Assembly: GCA_021604665.1 (NCBI GenBank)
Contig: BQJK01000003.1
Location: 310,001 to 374,000 of the forward strand
From: Rhodomicrobium sp.
Lineage (GTDB): Bacteria; Pseudomonadota; Alphaproteobacteria; Rhizobiales; HXMU1428-3
Length of the DNA: 64,000 nt
Direction: 5' to 3'
Positions 55,388 to 64,000 of this stretch are shown in pieces. The translations under genes were made by a program, and so were the position numbers. The notes beneath the pieces are model-generated. The model was not told the origin of the DNA. It was given only the letters and a program-made list of their open reading frames with translations, and ran no database searches. Every line of letters begins with the position of its first letter. Within the stretch, counting starts at the first letter, position 1.

Positions 55388-56862
55388 TTGTTTTCAGGGG
55401 GTGTTTCTATCTCTTTGTTGGCCGGGTTCTGACTTTCGCTTCCTTGCAGCTCTTCTTTATCACTGATCGTTGTGGCTTCCTGGGGCTGCGCCTTGCCGAT
55501 TACCGTTTCTAACCGCAAGGGTTGGCCATCGCCGGTAAAGAGATGAACATCACGCTGCGGGAAGGGGATCTCAATGTTGTGTTCGCGAAAGGCCTTCCAG
55601 ACATTGAGGTTCACATCACTCTCCACATTCCTGACGCCGGATTTTGGGTCTTCTATCCAAAAGCGAATTTCGAGATCGACAGAGCTATCGCCAAAGCCGC
55701 GGAGTTGACAGACGGGGGCCGGGTGATCCAGCACGCGGGGGACTGCCCTTGCGGCCTCGACACAGAGTTTCAGGGCCAGCTCAACATCTGCCTTATAAGA
55801 CACGCCGATGGGCAGCTTGTGCCTGATTTTTGAGTTTGAGAATGACCAGTTCGTGACAGGGTTAGTGATGAAAGTCTCATTAGGGATGAGTGTTTCAGTG
55901 CCGTCTCTGGTAGTGACAGAAGTGTAGCGCAAGCCTAGCTTTTCTATCCAGCCATATGTTGCGCCTTTTGCGGTTTCAACTTCGATAACATCACCGGGTT
56001 TTAAAGAGCGGTCTAGCAGCAGGATGATGCCTGAGATAAAATTGGAGATGATTTTTTGCAGGCCGAACCCAATGCCGACACCTAAGGCACCTGTGAAAAC
56101 AGCAAAGGCGGTGAGGTCTATACCCACAGCGCCAAGCCCGAGCATAACCGCCAGCCCCATTAACGAGAATTGAATAATCTTGCTCAACAGAACTTGCAAG
56201 GAGGATGAGAGGACGGCTGTTTCTTCAATTTGTTTTTTTAGAAAATTCGAGAGGTGATGAGCCGCCCAGAAAAAGACAGCCAACATGAAGATGGCTTTAA
56301 TAACGCTAAAAATGGAGACGCGGGTGTCGCCCATAGTGAAGCCAACGCTATCAATCCCATTGATGACAGGATTGAGCCAGCCAAGAATGGCTAATGCAGC
56401 GAGAACCCAGCTGAAAATTTCAAAACTGCGGGCAAAGCGGGGAGAGGCGATGAAAATGGAGATTAACCGTATAATTGCCCAGGCTAGCAGCAGGATCGCG
56501 ACAATTCTCACAATTTCATGTTCGCGTTTGTCTGCTGCCATTACGACAGTTACGCCCCATAACAGCGAGGCGGCAATGGCATGAAACAGAACTGCTTTTA
56601 ATCGTTTGATTTGGCTTTGGTATTTTATGATCTTGTCGCGCTGGTTGCGGCCTAGTTCATAAAAGGTGCGAACGAGAATTTTGCGGAGATAGTAGCTGGC
56701 GATGAAGACAAGTATTATCAGGCCAATTTGTAAGGCTAGCTCTCTGGTCAGTATATTTTGTTCAGCGTAGTGCTGCCAGCTGCTTAGGGAAGAGAGTAGA
56801 CTATCTATCTGATTTTCCATGCTTGTGGTTTTGGCTCCTGGGCTATTCTCTAACCATTCCAC
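55372..56862 (-). CDS. MscS-family mechanosensitive channel (large form)
   Basis: The 496-residue protein has an N-terminal extension with four or so extra membrane helices (about 45-210). The MscS core follows: LGAVGIDLTAFAVFTGALGVGIGFGLQKIISNFISGIILLLDRSLKPGDVIEV with the Gly/Ala-rich pore helix, then the cytoplasmic beta domain (GWIEKLGLRYTSVTTRDGTETLIPNE) and a tail rich in Glu/Gln/Lys. It releases solutes under tension. Start is uncertain: an internal Met at residue 15 (MENQIDSLLSS) is also plausible, with AGGAG some 14 bases before it. Confidence 0.92.
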   Translation of the reverse strand: MEWLENSPGAKTTSMENQIDSLLSSLSSWQHYAEQNILTRELALQIGLIILVFIASYYLRKILVRTFYELGRNQRDKIIKYQSQIKRLKAVLFHAIAASLLWGVTVVMAADKREHEIVRIVAILLLAWAIIRLISIFIASPRFARSFEIFSWVLAALAILGWLNPVINGIDSVGFTMGDTRVSIFSVIKAIFMLAVFFWAAHHLSNFLKKQIEETAVLSSSLQVLLSKIIQFSLMGLAVMLGLGAVGIDLTAFAVFTGALGVGIGFGLQKIISNFISGIILLLDRSLKPGDVIEVETAKGATYGWIEKLGLRYTSVTTRDGTETLIPNETFITNPVTNWSFSNSKIRHKLPIGVSYKADVELALKLCVEAARAVPRVLDHPAPVCQLRGFGDSSVDLEIRFWIEDPKSGVRNVESDVNLNVWKAFREHNIEIPFPQRDVHLFTGDGQPLRLETVIGKAQPQEATTISDKEELQGSESQNPANKEIETPPENKKDPA

Positions 56863-56928
56863 TATGACTGAAAGAAAATCTTACCGCAAGTTGCAGCTTT
56901 GTATGGTTTTTGATGTCTCTTTCACCTC

Positions 56929-57360
56929 TTGAGGGAGGCCAAAGTATCTAGCTGTAATGCATCAGAAAGGGAGAAATTTGATTGCCTGCTCGGCCTATTG
57001 TTCTGGCTGGGATGTTTCTTTGTGCGTGACATTAAAAAGCGTCTTGGCATCAGTCTGAAGAAAACACTTTGGGTGATCAGGAATAAAAAGATAGAAGAGC
57101 TGTATAATCCTGTGGCCCTGAGTGCGACTAAAATTGCTGAATGCTCCATAAGCGCGCTTATAAAATATCAGGGGCGGGGGGACATGATTGACCTGGAGCA
57201 TCTGGCGCGCTGGGATCGGTATCGTTTTCGGCTTATCTCTGTTCCTACTTCATTTGAGATGAAGGCAAGCGAAGTATTTGACGCTCAGTATATGAAGGCG
57301 CTTTATAAGGTTGGTTATCAGGCTGGATTGAATGGCCAAAGTGGGGGGCACAAGCTTTAA
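56929..57360 (+). CDS. Uncharacterised ORF, possible gene remnant
   Basis: A 143-residue frame without a clear ribosome site and with unusual composition in its first half (Cys/Phe/Ile/Lys-rich). The end, RFRLISVPTSFE and FDAQYMKALYKVGYQAG, looks like a real protein end of the kind seen at the C-terminus of some patatin-like phospholipases; that is only a resemblance. It could be a decayed gene whose upstream part is lost; a short frame from ATG 57184 would cover just the convincing segment. Confidence 0.3.
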   Translation: MREAKVSSCNASEREKFDCLLGLLFWLGCFFVRDIKKRLGISLKKTLWVIRNKKIEELYNPVALSATKIAECSISALIKYQGRGDMIDLEHLARWDRYRFRLISVPTSFEMKASEVFDAQYMKALYKVGYQAGLNGQSGGHKL

Positions 57361-57458
57361 AATGAATTTAGCTTAAAACCTTCGAAAAAAGAGATGGTAA
57401 TGTTGGCAGCCGGCTATATTTGCTGATTATCACTTATGGTCATTCCCTTATTTTTTGC

Positions 57459-59039
57459 TCATTGCTTTGTTTTAAGGGCTGCTTTGGCGTTTTCCAGCGT
57501 CTGTTCCGGGCTGCCGCTGGCGTCAATTGCTATCCATCCTTCTATCAGTGATGAGTCTGCCTCTGCGACCCTGTTTAGCTGTTTCTCTACCACGGTGCCA
57601 TCTGCATCGGAGGCGTCTCTTTTGCGGTCATTGACCCGCTGATAGAGGCAGTCTGCCGGGGCCTCTAGCCAGAGGCCGGTGAAGGGGGTGTTTAAACCTT
57701 CTGCCAACTTGCGGGCCGCTTCGCGTTCATGAGGGCGCGAAAAGACAGCATCTAGCAGCACAGATTGGCCTTGCTGCAGAATGGTGGTGGCTTTTTCCTC
57801 TAAGAGATCATAAACCTTCTGGATATTTTCTGGTGTGTAGGCCCAGTCAGGTGAGGGGGCGAATTCTTCTATGCCGAACAGAACTTTACGCGTGACATCA
57901 CTGCGCAATCTTATGGCGCCGACATTCCCTTCCAGCGTGGGGGAAAGTGCGGCAGAGAGAGTTGATTTGCCGGTGCCGGACAGGCCCCCGATGGCATAAA
58001 GCCTTGGGGGGGCGTTGTTGAACTGACGCAATGCCTTCTTTAAATAGGTTGCTGCTTCCTGTTCTTTGGCCTCTTGCATATCTGGATTTTGCTCTGCGGC
58101 TTCTGCCGCGACCATGGCGCGAATGGCGGCTCGCAAAGCCATGAAAAGGGGGAGCAGGCTGAAGCCTTCATTTTTTATCAGTGGCCAGGCCTCAAGGGCG
58201 TAACGGCTTATCACAGTGTTAGCTGCATCTCTGAGGCCGCGGTAGTTTAGATCCATTAGAAGGAAAGCAAGGTCGTAGAGGCAATCTATTGTTGCTAAAC
58301 GGTCATCAAATTCTAACGCATCAAATAGAGTTGGTGTGCCGTTGATGAGTACGATGTTTTGCAGATGCAGATCGCCGTGGCAATGGCGGATCATACCTTC
58401 GCTTGCCCGGCTATCTAGAGCTGCTGCGTGTTTTTCATGGGCCTCCAATGCTTTCGCCACGAAAGTGGCGGGTAGGCCGTTGGGGAGATGCGGTGTGAGG
58501 GTCTTAAAGACAGTTTCAATCTGTTGGATAATTTCTTTTATGCGGGCAGCGCCATCGCTTACGTCGATTGGGGTTTGGCTGTTGTGATAATCGGCGATAC
58601 GAGAGGCGAGGTCGGCTGCCAGTTCTCTATCTAATTTTCCTGCTCTGGCGTAGTTATCAAGAATATGCTCGGTTTCAAAGCGGCGCATATGCACCGCCCA
58701 TTCAACGGTTTTGCCATTGCCCTCCAAGGCGAATGAGCCATCTTCTTCACGGGTTATTTTGGTGAGACCGAGATAGATTTCCGGGGCGGATGGTTGGTTT
58801 AATTCTAATTCTCTTTCACAGATATGGCGGCGCTTCTCTAGGGTCGAGAAGTCGAGATAAGCGTATTTCACAGGCCGTTTAATTTTATAGGCCTGGTCAC
58901 CAGCGAGAAAGACCACCGCGCCATGTGTGTGGATCACCTTGACCTTTTCTACCGGGTGAGGATAGCTGGTGGGGGCTTCGAGGAACTCGCAAAGCTCCTC
59001 AAATTGATGGTCAGATTGGGTGGGGCTTAGTGCGCTCAC
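57459..59039 (-). CDS. Fused APH-like kinase and P-loop kinase
   Basis: The 526-residue protein joins two phosphotransferase domains. The N-terminal part (about 20-310) is aminoglycoside-phosphotransferase-like: AVVFLAGDQAYKIKRPVKY (Lys), HGDLHLQNIVLI (catalytic Asp) and FDALEFDDRLATIDCLYDLA. The C-terminal part has Walker A GGLSGTGKSTLSAAL (about 345-360), SDVTRKVLFG and LLDAVFSRPHER, an AAA_33/zeta-like kinase. The substrate is unknown. It follows the transglutaminase gene by 93 bases on the same strand. Confidence 0.9.
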   Translation of the reverse strand: MSALSPTQSDHQFEELCEFLEAPTSYPHPVEKVKVIHTHGAVVFLAGDQAYKIKRPVKYAYLDFSTLEKRRHICERELELNQPSAPEIYLGLTKITREEDGSFALEGNGKTVEWAVHMRRFETEHILDNYARAGKLDRELAADLASRIADYHNSQTPIDVSDGAARIKEIIQQIETVFKTLTPHLPNGLPATFVAKALEAHEKHAAALDSRASEGMIRHCHGDLHLQNIVLINGTPTLFDALEFDDRLATIDCLYDLAFLLMDLNYRGLRDAANTVISRYALEAWPLIKNEGFSLLPLFMALRAAIRAMVAAEAAEQNPDMQEAKEQEAATYLKKALRQFNNAPPRLYAIGGLSGTGKSTLSAALSPTLEGNVGAIRLRSDVTRKVLFGIEEFAPSPDWAYTPENIQKVYDLLEEKATTILQQGQSVLLDAVFSRPHEREAARKLAEGLNTPFTGLWLEAPADCLYQRVNDRKRDASDADGTVVEKQLNRVAEADSSLIEGWIAIDASGSPEQTLENAKAALKTKQ

Positions 59040-59132
59040 AATGTGGCTTTTGCTCCATAAAAAGGTGGGCTTATTTGCCTTGGACTATCAGGTCACCTGT
59101 GTTGATTGGTTCATCATAATCTGGCTTGTGGC

Positions 59133-59999
59133 TTATTGTATTTGCGCGACATCAACTGCCACGGTTACAGTTTGGCTGCCGCCGCCGATTAGTACACCAC
59201 TGATGGGGCTTACATCGTCATAATCCATGCCGTAGGCAAAGGTGATATGTTCGTTGTATGGGATCATATTATTGGTTGGGTCAAGATCTACCCAACCCAG
59301 ATCATTACCGCACCAGACGGAGAGCCAGGCGTGTGAGGCATCTGACCCGGCGAGTTTCTGCATGCCTTCTGGTGGATGGGTCAGGAGATAGCCGCTTACA
59401 TATTTAGTTGGCAGACGCAGGGCGCGCAAGCAGGCAATTTGTAAATGAGCAAAATCCTGACAGACGCCCCGTTTCATTTTTAGCACTTTGCTAATTGGTG
59501 TTGAGACATCTGTTGCTGAGTTATCAAATGTAAATTCAGTGAAAATACGTGCGGTTAAATCTAGCGCAGCTTCATGGATGGGGCGCTTTGGCGTAAATGA
59601 GATTTTTGCATATTCCAGAATTTCAGCGCTTGGCGGGGTGAGCAGTGACCAGCAGCTATAGGGGAGCAGCTCTAACCCTTTTGACTGCGCCGCAATATTC
59701 ACGACCTCTTCCCATGGGGGAGATTGGGTGATTTCTGGTGGGGTTAGTAGAATTTCAATTTGGCTTTGGGCGTGGAATTGAAGATTTGAGTGATCCTGCT
59801 CGATGGTGACATTTGCTGTTGGGTTTTGGTTATAGTCGACAAAATCTATCCGTGATGCGGGGGCCGGGTCAATGATCAACGTATGGCTGAGAATATTCTG
59901 ATGCGGTACGACACGCGGCGAGAGATGCAGGATGTGATGTGACTGCACAACAGGCGCAATATAATTATAAATGGTTTTGTGATCGATCTGATATTTCAT
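59133..59999 (-). CDS. Transglutaminase-like protein (bacterial TG family)
   Basis: The 288-residue protein has an N-terminal beta domain typical of bacterial transglutaminase-like proteins (YQIDHKTIYNYIAPVVQSHHILHLSPR) and a papain-like core with Cys180 (KRGVCQDFAHLQ), His223 (ASHAWLSVW) and an Asp in WVDLDPTNN near 237-242. These proteins may be peptidases or crosslinking enzymes. No signal peptide is evident. It lies 29 bases after the ATP-grasp/alpha-E gene on the same strand, a conserved pairing. Confidence 0.93.
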   Translation of the reverse strand: MKYQIDHKTIYNYIAPVVQSHHILHLSPRVVPHQNILSHTLIIDPAPASRIDFVDYNQNPTANVTIEQDHSNLQFHAQSQIEILLTPPEITQSPPWEEVVNIAAQSKGLELLPYSCWSLLTPPSAEILEYAKISFTPKRPIHEAALDLTARIFTEFTFDNSATDVSTPISKVLKMKRGVCQDFAHLQIACLRALRLPTKYVSGYLLTHPPEGMQKLAGSDASHAWLSVWCGNDLGWVDLDPTNNMIPYNEHITFAYGMDYDDVSPISGVLIGGGSQTVTVAVDVAQIQ

Positions 60000-60028
60000 G
60001 ATTGTGCCTTAAGGCTTGGGGGTGCCGG

Positions 60029-62656
60029 TTATGGGGTGTGGACGCGGATAGGTTGCTCATCTGTCAGGCTGAAATAGCGCCTTGAGATTAATTCAGAGAG
60101 TGAGGTGAGAGCGGCGAGCTGATCATCGAGCAGAAAATTTAAATTGCTGCGTCCGTTTTCAATATCTAATTGGGCGAGGTCTGCTGGATTTGCGAGCCGT
60201 ATTTTTGTTATGGCGTCTAATATAACCCTTTGCTCTTCAGTACCGGCCTGATCTGGTGATGATTTAGGGAGCGCGTTGATATGGTTAGATATTTCGCTGA
60301 GCTGGTAGCCGAGGGCTCTTGGGTTGCTTTCATCACAGATCAGCAGATCCAGTACTAAGGTGAGGTCTGGTGAGAAACGATACCGAGAGCGATAGGTGAT
60401 CAGGCTATCTGCTAATTTGAGCATAAAGAACAGGCGGCTGACCTGGTTTTCTTTTTGTAGGGGGCGGGCAAATAATGTTTGCAGCACCTCACATTTATCT
60501 AACGCGCGCTCTAGACGTTTGCCGATCTGTAGAAAGCGCCAGCTGTAATTTCGGGTCATGTTTTCCTGGGTGATGCCGCTAAAGGCGGCCAGGGTGCTGA
60601 TGCCTTCGTTCAAAAGATCAATAGTGTCATCCCGGCGTAGCGGCGTTACCTCATGCCACCATAGAGGGTTTTTCTCGAAGCTGTTGAGGTTATTCCAGGC
60701 TTCCAGTGAGAGGCGATCCCGTATTTTACGGGCGGCCGTCAGAATGTTTTCAAGCACGCCGCGCAGGCCGAAGCTACCAACATCTGATTTGGAGAGAATG
60801 CGGATGATCTGTTCGATTTGCTGCGGGCTGTTATCATCCTGGGGCAGGGTGATATTGCCGCCACCCTTGCTTATTAAAATTTCTAGCGTGTTCCGCATTG
60901 CACCAATATCAGGGACAATGCCGCGCTCTTCTTCGGTTTGGATAAGGGCACTGCGCATAAGGCGCATGGTCCATTCGGCGCGCTCTGTGTAGCGGCCTAG
61001 CCAATAGAGATTATCAGCAACGCGGCTTGGGAGTTTGGCGTTGTTTCTATCTGTTTCATCAAGATTGATATTAGGTTTCAGCAAGCTGCGGAAGGGCGGT
61101 GTTGGCTGGTCTGAGACGACCCAGATATCACTGGTTTCACCATCAGGGGCGTTCAGAGCCACGGCTGTTTTGGGGTCATCAACCTGCATCGCGATACCGC
61201 CGGGGAGCATTTCATAGTCATCTCCGTTGCGCATTGCGTAAAGCCGCATGGCAAAGGGCGTTGGCTTTAACCCGTCTTTTGTCCAGCGGGGTGAAGTTGC
61301 AAAGCCCTGACTTTCCTCAGTGACATAGTGCTCACCTTTCATTTCTATTTCGCGGTAAAGGGCCTGGCGCTCAGATTTTGAGAGATCGGCCAGGCGGTGG
61401 CCGCGCCTTGCAAGGCCGGGGCGGCCGCTTAGCTCGCGGGCCGGGCGAATGATGAGATTGCTTTTGGCTTTGGCTTTCAGCACCTTGTTGCGGGCTTCGG
61501 CGGTGCCTAGCCAGCTGCGCTCAGATTCAGGCAGCATGAGCGCTTCACCCAACAAGCTGTTGGCGAGTTCGGGTAGATGTGCGCCCAAGCCGCGATTTTC
61601 CAGAATGCCGGAGCCGAGTGCATTGACAACGAGACCTGGTTTATTGGCAACCGCCTGGACCAGATTTGCGGGGCCATGAAAGCCGGTGGGGTCCAGATAT
61701 AAGGGGTCGGCGCGCTGGCCTTCAATGCAACGGATGATGCCATCTATTGGGGTGAGGCCGCTGAGGGTTTTAAGATATACATTGCCGCCTACTACACGAA
61801 GGTCAGACCCCTGAACCAGCTTGTAACCCAGGTAGCGGGCCAGATAGGCATGATCAAAGTAATTGCCGTGTTGCAGGCCGTGAGTGAGAATGGCGATGTT
61901 TCTATCATCAGCACCGAATAAACCGGGGAGTGTATTTTGAATATTTTGGAAAAAGGAAGCTTCACGGCGAATATTGCAGGCCTCGAAGATATCTCCCATC
62001 ACCTTGGTATGGACGACACGATTAGCAATTGCAAAGCCGATGCCGGCTGTGGTTTCTGTGTGGGTATCAATGGCACGCCAGTTGCCGCTATGGTCGCGGG
62101 CGATATCTATGGCGAAAAATGTAATTGGCTCCTGTCCTTGATTTAAGGACATGCAGGGTTTTAGAAATGAAGGATCGCTGAATATCATCCTTGGGGGGAT
62201 GGTGCCATTTTGCAGTAGGGACTGGTTGCCGTAGAGGTCTTTCATAACCTCATTCATTAGGCGGGCACGTTGTGTGACAGCCTGGCTCAGCCATGACCAT
62301 TCTTCGGCAGAGATAATAAAGGGAAAAAGATCTATACCCCAGGGCTGGGCTGATTCATCCGTTTCAGCATAAACATCATGAGCGAGGCCGTTTTCATAGA
62401 CATGGCGGTTCAGCTTCATTGCCATCATGTTTTGATCTATCGAGGGGATCGGCTGAAACTGATGGAGGAATGGTTGCCAACCAGGTTTAACCACGCCTTT
62501 AGCTGTCACCAGCTCATCAAATGTGCCGGCAGCCGGGGAATAGTCACCCATCAGGGTGCCGCGCAGCATTTCAGCCGCTTTTTTTCTATTGCCAGGCATG
62601 TGCGCCTTGCTCCCTGCAATTAACTGCCTGAGACTTTTTAATTTGATACGAGACAT
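60029..62656 (-). CDS. Circularly permuted ATP-grasp plus alpha-E protein
   Basis: The 875-residue fusion has an N-terminal circularly permuted ATP-grasp type 2 region (about 70-520; FSDPSFLKPCM, NVYLKTLSGLTPIDGIIRCIEGQRADPLYL, GFHGPANLVQAVANKPGLVVNALGSGI) and a C-terminal alpha-E domain from about 545 (RVADNLYWLGRYTERAEWTMRLMRSAL, typical first helix). ATP-grasp proteins of this family are predicted peptide ligases and alpha-E domains accompany them in genomes with transglutaminases; the product is unknown. It is 29 bases before the transglutaminase gene. Confidence 0.93.
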   Translation of the reverse strand: MSRIKLKSLRQLIAGSKAHMPGNRKKAAEMLRGTLMGDYSPAAGTFDELVTAKGVVKPGWQPFLHQFQPIPSIDQNMMAMKLNRHVYENGLAHDVYAETDESAQPWGIDLFPFIISAEEWSWLSQAVTQRARLMNEVMKDLYGNQSLLQNGTIPPRMIFSDPSFLKPCMSLNQGQEPITFFAIDIARDHSGNWRAIDTHTETTAGIGFAIANRVVHTKVMGDIFEACNIRREASFFQNIQNTLPGLFGADDRNIAILTHGLQHGNYFDHAYLARYLGYKLVQGSDLRVVGGNVYLKTLSGLTPIDGIIRCIEGQRADPLYLDPTGFHGPANLVQAVANKPGLVVNALGSGILENRGLGAHLPELANSLLGEALMLPESERSWLGTAEARNKVLKAKAKSNLIIRPARELSGRPGLARRGHRLADLSKSERQALYREIEMKGEHYVTEESQGFATSPRWTKDGLKPTPFAMRLYAMRNGDDYEMLPGGIAMQVDDPKTAVALNAPDGETSDIWVVSDQPTPPFRSLLKPNINLDETDRNNAKLPSRVADNLYWLGRYTERAEWTMRLMRSALIQTEEERGIVPDIGAMRNTLEILISKGGGNITLPQDDNSPQQIEQIIRILSKSDVGSFGLRGVLENILTAARKIRDRLSLEAWNNLNSFEKNPLWWHEVTPLRRDDTIDLLNEGISTLAAFSGITQENMTRNYSWRFLQIGKRLERALDKCEVLQTLFARPLQKENQVSRLFFMLKLADSLITYRSRYRFSPDLTLVLDLLICDESNPRALGYQLSEISNHINALPKSSPDQAGTEEQRVILDAITKIRLANPADLAQLDIENGRSNLNFLLDDQLAALTSLSELISRRYFSLTDEQPIRVHTP

Positions 62657-62994
62657 TTATAGGGCTGATTTCAAAATGTTTCTATCTGCTTTAGCCAAAA
62701 ATACGAAATTCTGTTGTTAATAGTGATGCCTATCCTCTAAGCCAAACAGTCACTGTGTCTAAAATACATGACAATTTAACCATAATATTTGGATGTACCG
62801 ATTGGCGAGCCATTGTCTTGTGCTGTTACTACTCTGGCATAAAGGATTAAGTCTTTACGTCTGCGCGTAAATTCTCGATAGGTTTGTTGGTTGGGAGTTA
62901 ATTTTATATGCACCGCAGGGTGTGACCGAAGAGAATAAGCCTACTCTATAGACTAACTATGGTTTTACCGTGCGGTGCATATTTTTGTGCCTTC
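62657..62994. other. Intergenic region with long inverted repeat
   Basis: 338 bases between the DUF2126 stop and the ATP-grasp start, no gene recognised. It includes ATATGCACCGCA (62906-62917) and its exact inverse TGCGGTGCATAT (62971-62982), separated by 53 bases, just after the DUF2126 stop on the minus strand. Confidence 0.5.
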
Positions 62995-64000
62995 TTACTT
63001 GACCATGCGCATATCTAGGGTGTGTGGATATTCAGGGTTTTCAACACGCGGTATAATGGCTGTGTGGCCTGCGGTGTGGCCTTCACCTTCAAACAGGGCA
63101 AGGCGGCGCCCTTCTGCTTCATAAGAGTTGATTGGAACCAGTTCAGAACCTTTGCCGCCTCTGTGAGCGACATGATAGCGACACCCGCCAAGGGCGCGGC
63201 CGGACCATTTATCAAACAGGTCAAAGGTCAGCGGGGCATGAACCGGAATGGTTGGATGCAGGCAGCTTGGGGGCTGCCACGCACGGAAGCGGACTGCGGC
63301 TACTGATTCGCCGTTTGTGCCTGTGTTATGCATGGGCACCTCAACACCGTTACAAGTGATGACATATCTGTCTCCGGTTAAGCCATTGGCTTTGACCTGC
63401 AAACGTTCCAGGGAGCTATCTACGTAGCGGGCTGTGCCGCCAACAGCGCCTTCTTCACCCATTACATGCCAGGGCTCTAGAGCCTGGCGCAGTTCAATTG
63501 AGACATCATCATATTGGACGGTGCCGATGTGAGGGAATCTGAATTCAAATTGTGGCTCGAACCATTCCTCTTTGAAGGTGAAGCCATGGCGGTCCAGGTC
63601 AGCAAGCACATCTTTGAAATCTGAGCGCACATAATGAGGCATCATGAAGCGGTCATGCAGGCTGGTGCCCCAACGGATGAGCTTTTGTTTATAGGGGGCA
63701 TCCCAGAAGCGGGCAACCAGAGCGCGCAGCAGCAATTGCTGGGCGAGGCTCATGCGGGCGTGAGGCGGCATTTCAAAGGAGCGGAATTCCACCAGGCCAA
63801 GGCGGCCTGTTGGGCCATCTGGTGAATAGAGTTTATCGATGCAGATTTCTGCCCGGTGGGTGTTGCCGCTGACATCTATCAGCAGATTGCGGAAGATTCT
63901 ATCTACCAGCCAGGGCTGAATGTAGTTGCCAGGGTCTGGCACCTGATTTAACGCAATCTCCATTTCATAGAGCTGCTCGTTGCGGGCTTCATCCATGCGG
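62995..64000 (-). CDS. DUF2126 protein, C-terminal part (runs off window)
   Basis: At least 334 residues of a larger protein; the frame stays open to the right edge, so the 5' end is missing, and the Met at 63996 is internal. Recognisable segments are [75 protein letters not shown] and [13 protein letters not shown]. This matches the C-terminal half of DUF2126, proteins of about 1100 residues that pair a transglutaminase-like N-terminus with this domain. It heads the ATP-grasp/alpha-E and transglutaminase group. Confidence 0.92.
   Translation of the reverse strand, partial: RMDEARNEQLYEMEIALNQVPDPGNYIQPWLVDRIFRNLLIDVSGNTHRAEICIDKLYSPDGPTGRLGLVEFRSFEMPPHARMSLAQQLLLRALVARFWDAPYKQKLIRWGTSLHDRFMMPHYVRSDFKDVLADLDRHGFTFKEEWFEPQFEFRFPHIGTVQYDDVSIELRQALEPWHVMGEEGAVGGTARYVDSSLERLQVKANGLTGDRYVITCNGVEVPMHNTGTNGESVAAVRFRAWQPPSCLHPTIPVHAPLTFDLFDKWSGRALGGCRYHVAHRGGKGSELVPINSYEAEGRRLALFEGEGHTAGHTAIIPRVENPEYPHTLDMRMVK

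Noticed and set aside
1-64000. Prophage, insertion sequence or integron
   Set aside because: No transposase, integrase, phage structural gene or flanking attachment repeat was found; the window is core-type throughout.

Overview
The window looks like a stretch of core chromosome from an alphaproteobacterium, most likely of the Hyphomicrobiales (Rhizobiales). The evidence is gene order. The runs mtaB-ftsY-yciB, ccmABCD back to back with acnA and a DUF1223 gene, murA-DUF2948-hisD-UPF0262-phosphatase-infA-maf-yacG, htpX beside a DUF1674 (SDHAF4-like) gene, and rpmI-rplT-pheS-pheT are all arrangements I associate with that order. G+C is moderate (about half by eye). I cannot name a genus. I see no prophage, insertion sequence, CRISPR array or rRNA; one tRNA (Thr, GGT) is present. 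Layout: 1-2.0 kb holds the end of mtaB, then ftsY and yciB. A 1.5 kb AT-rich stretch carrying a lone MarR regulator separates them from ccmDCBA (minus strand). acnA, a DUF1223 secreted protein, a DUF900 lipoprotein esterase, a small membrane protein and a class A penicillin-binding protein follow on the plus strand to 14.3 kb. From 14.5 to 24.5 kb come a TPR lipoprotein, an M17 aminopeptidase-NlpC/P60 pair and the long minus-strand run from a small basic protein and murA to yacG. At 24.7-25.3 kb, tRNA-Thr is followed by a structured tandem repeat array. From 25.3 to 30.5 kb lie an SRPBCC/WYL-regulator pair with a clear operator-like repeat, an FmdB zinc ribbon, mscL, a DUF4212-plus-symporter operon and a small lipoprotein. 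From 30.9 to 39.9 kb lie a 1021-residue PodJ-like polar protein, a TauE/SafE-TIGR02186 pair, htpX, the DUF1674 gene, a secreted hypothetical and a glycosyltransferase. From 40 to 50.3 kb lie infC (AUC start), a BaiN-type flavoprotein, an MliC-like protein, the pheT/pheS/rplT/rpmI block and acs. The remainder holds a DUF2130 protein, a histone H1-like Lys/Ala protein, a HIT protein, a DEAD-box helicase, an MscS channel, an APH-P-loop kinase fusion, and a cluster of a transglutaminase, a circularly permuted ATP-grasp/alpha-E protein and DUF2126. DUF2126 runs off the right edge. Most of the window is housekeeping: protein targeting, haem delivery to cytochrome c, TCA and acetate metabolism, wall synthesis, and translation. 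The least understood functional unit is the transglutaminase/ATP-grasp/alpha-E/DUF2126 cluster at the right end, a family grouping predicted to make or modify peptides whose product I cannot name. Other points worth a second look are the non-AUG infC start, the hairpin-bearing tandem repeats after tRNA-Thr, an orphan terminator before the DEAD-box gene, a small ORF overlapping the start of the PodJ-like gene, and a sodium:solute symporter homologue that appears to lack its ion-site motif.
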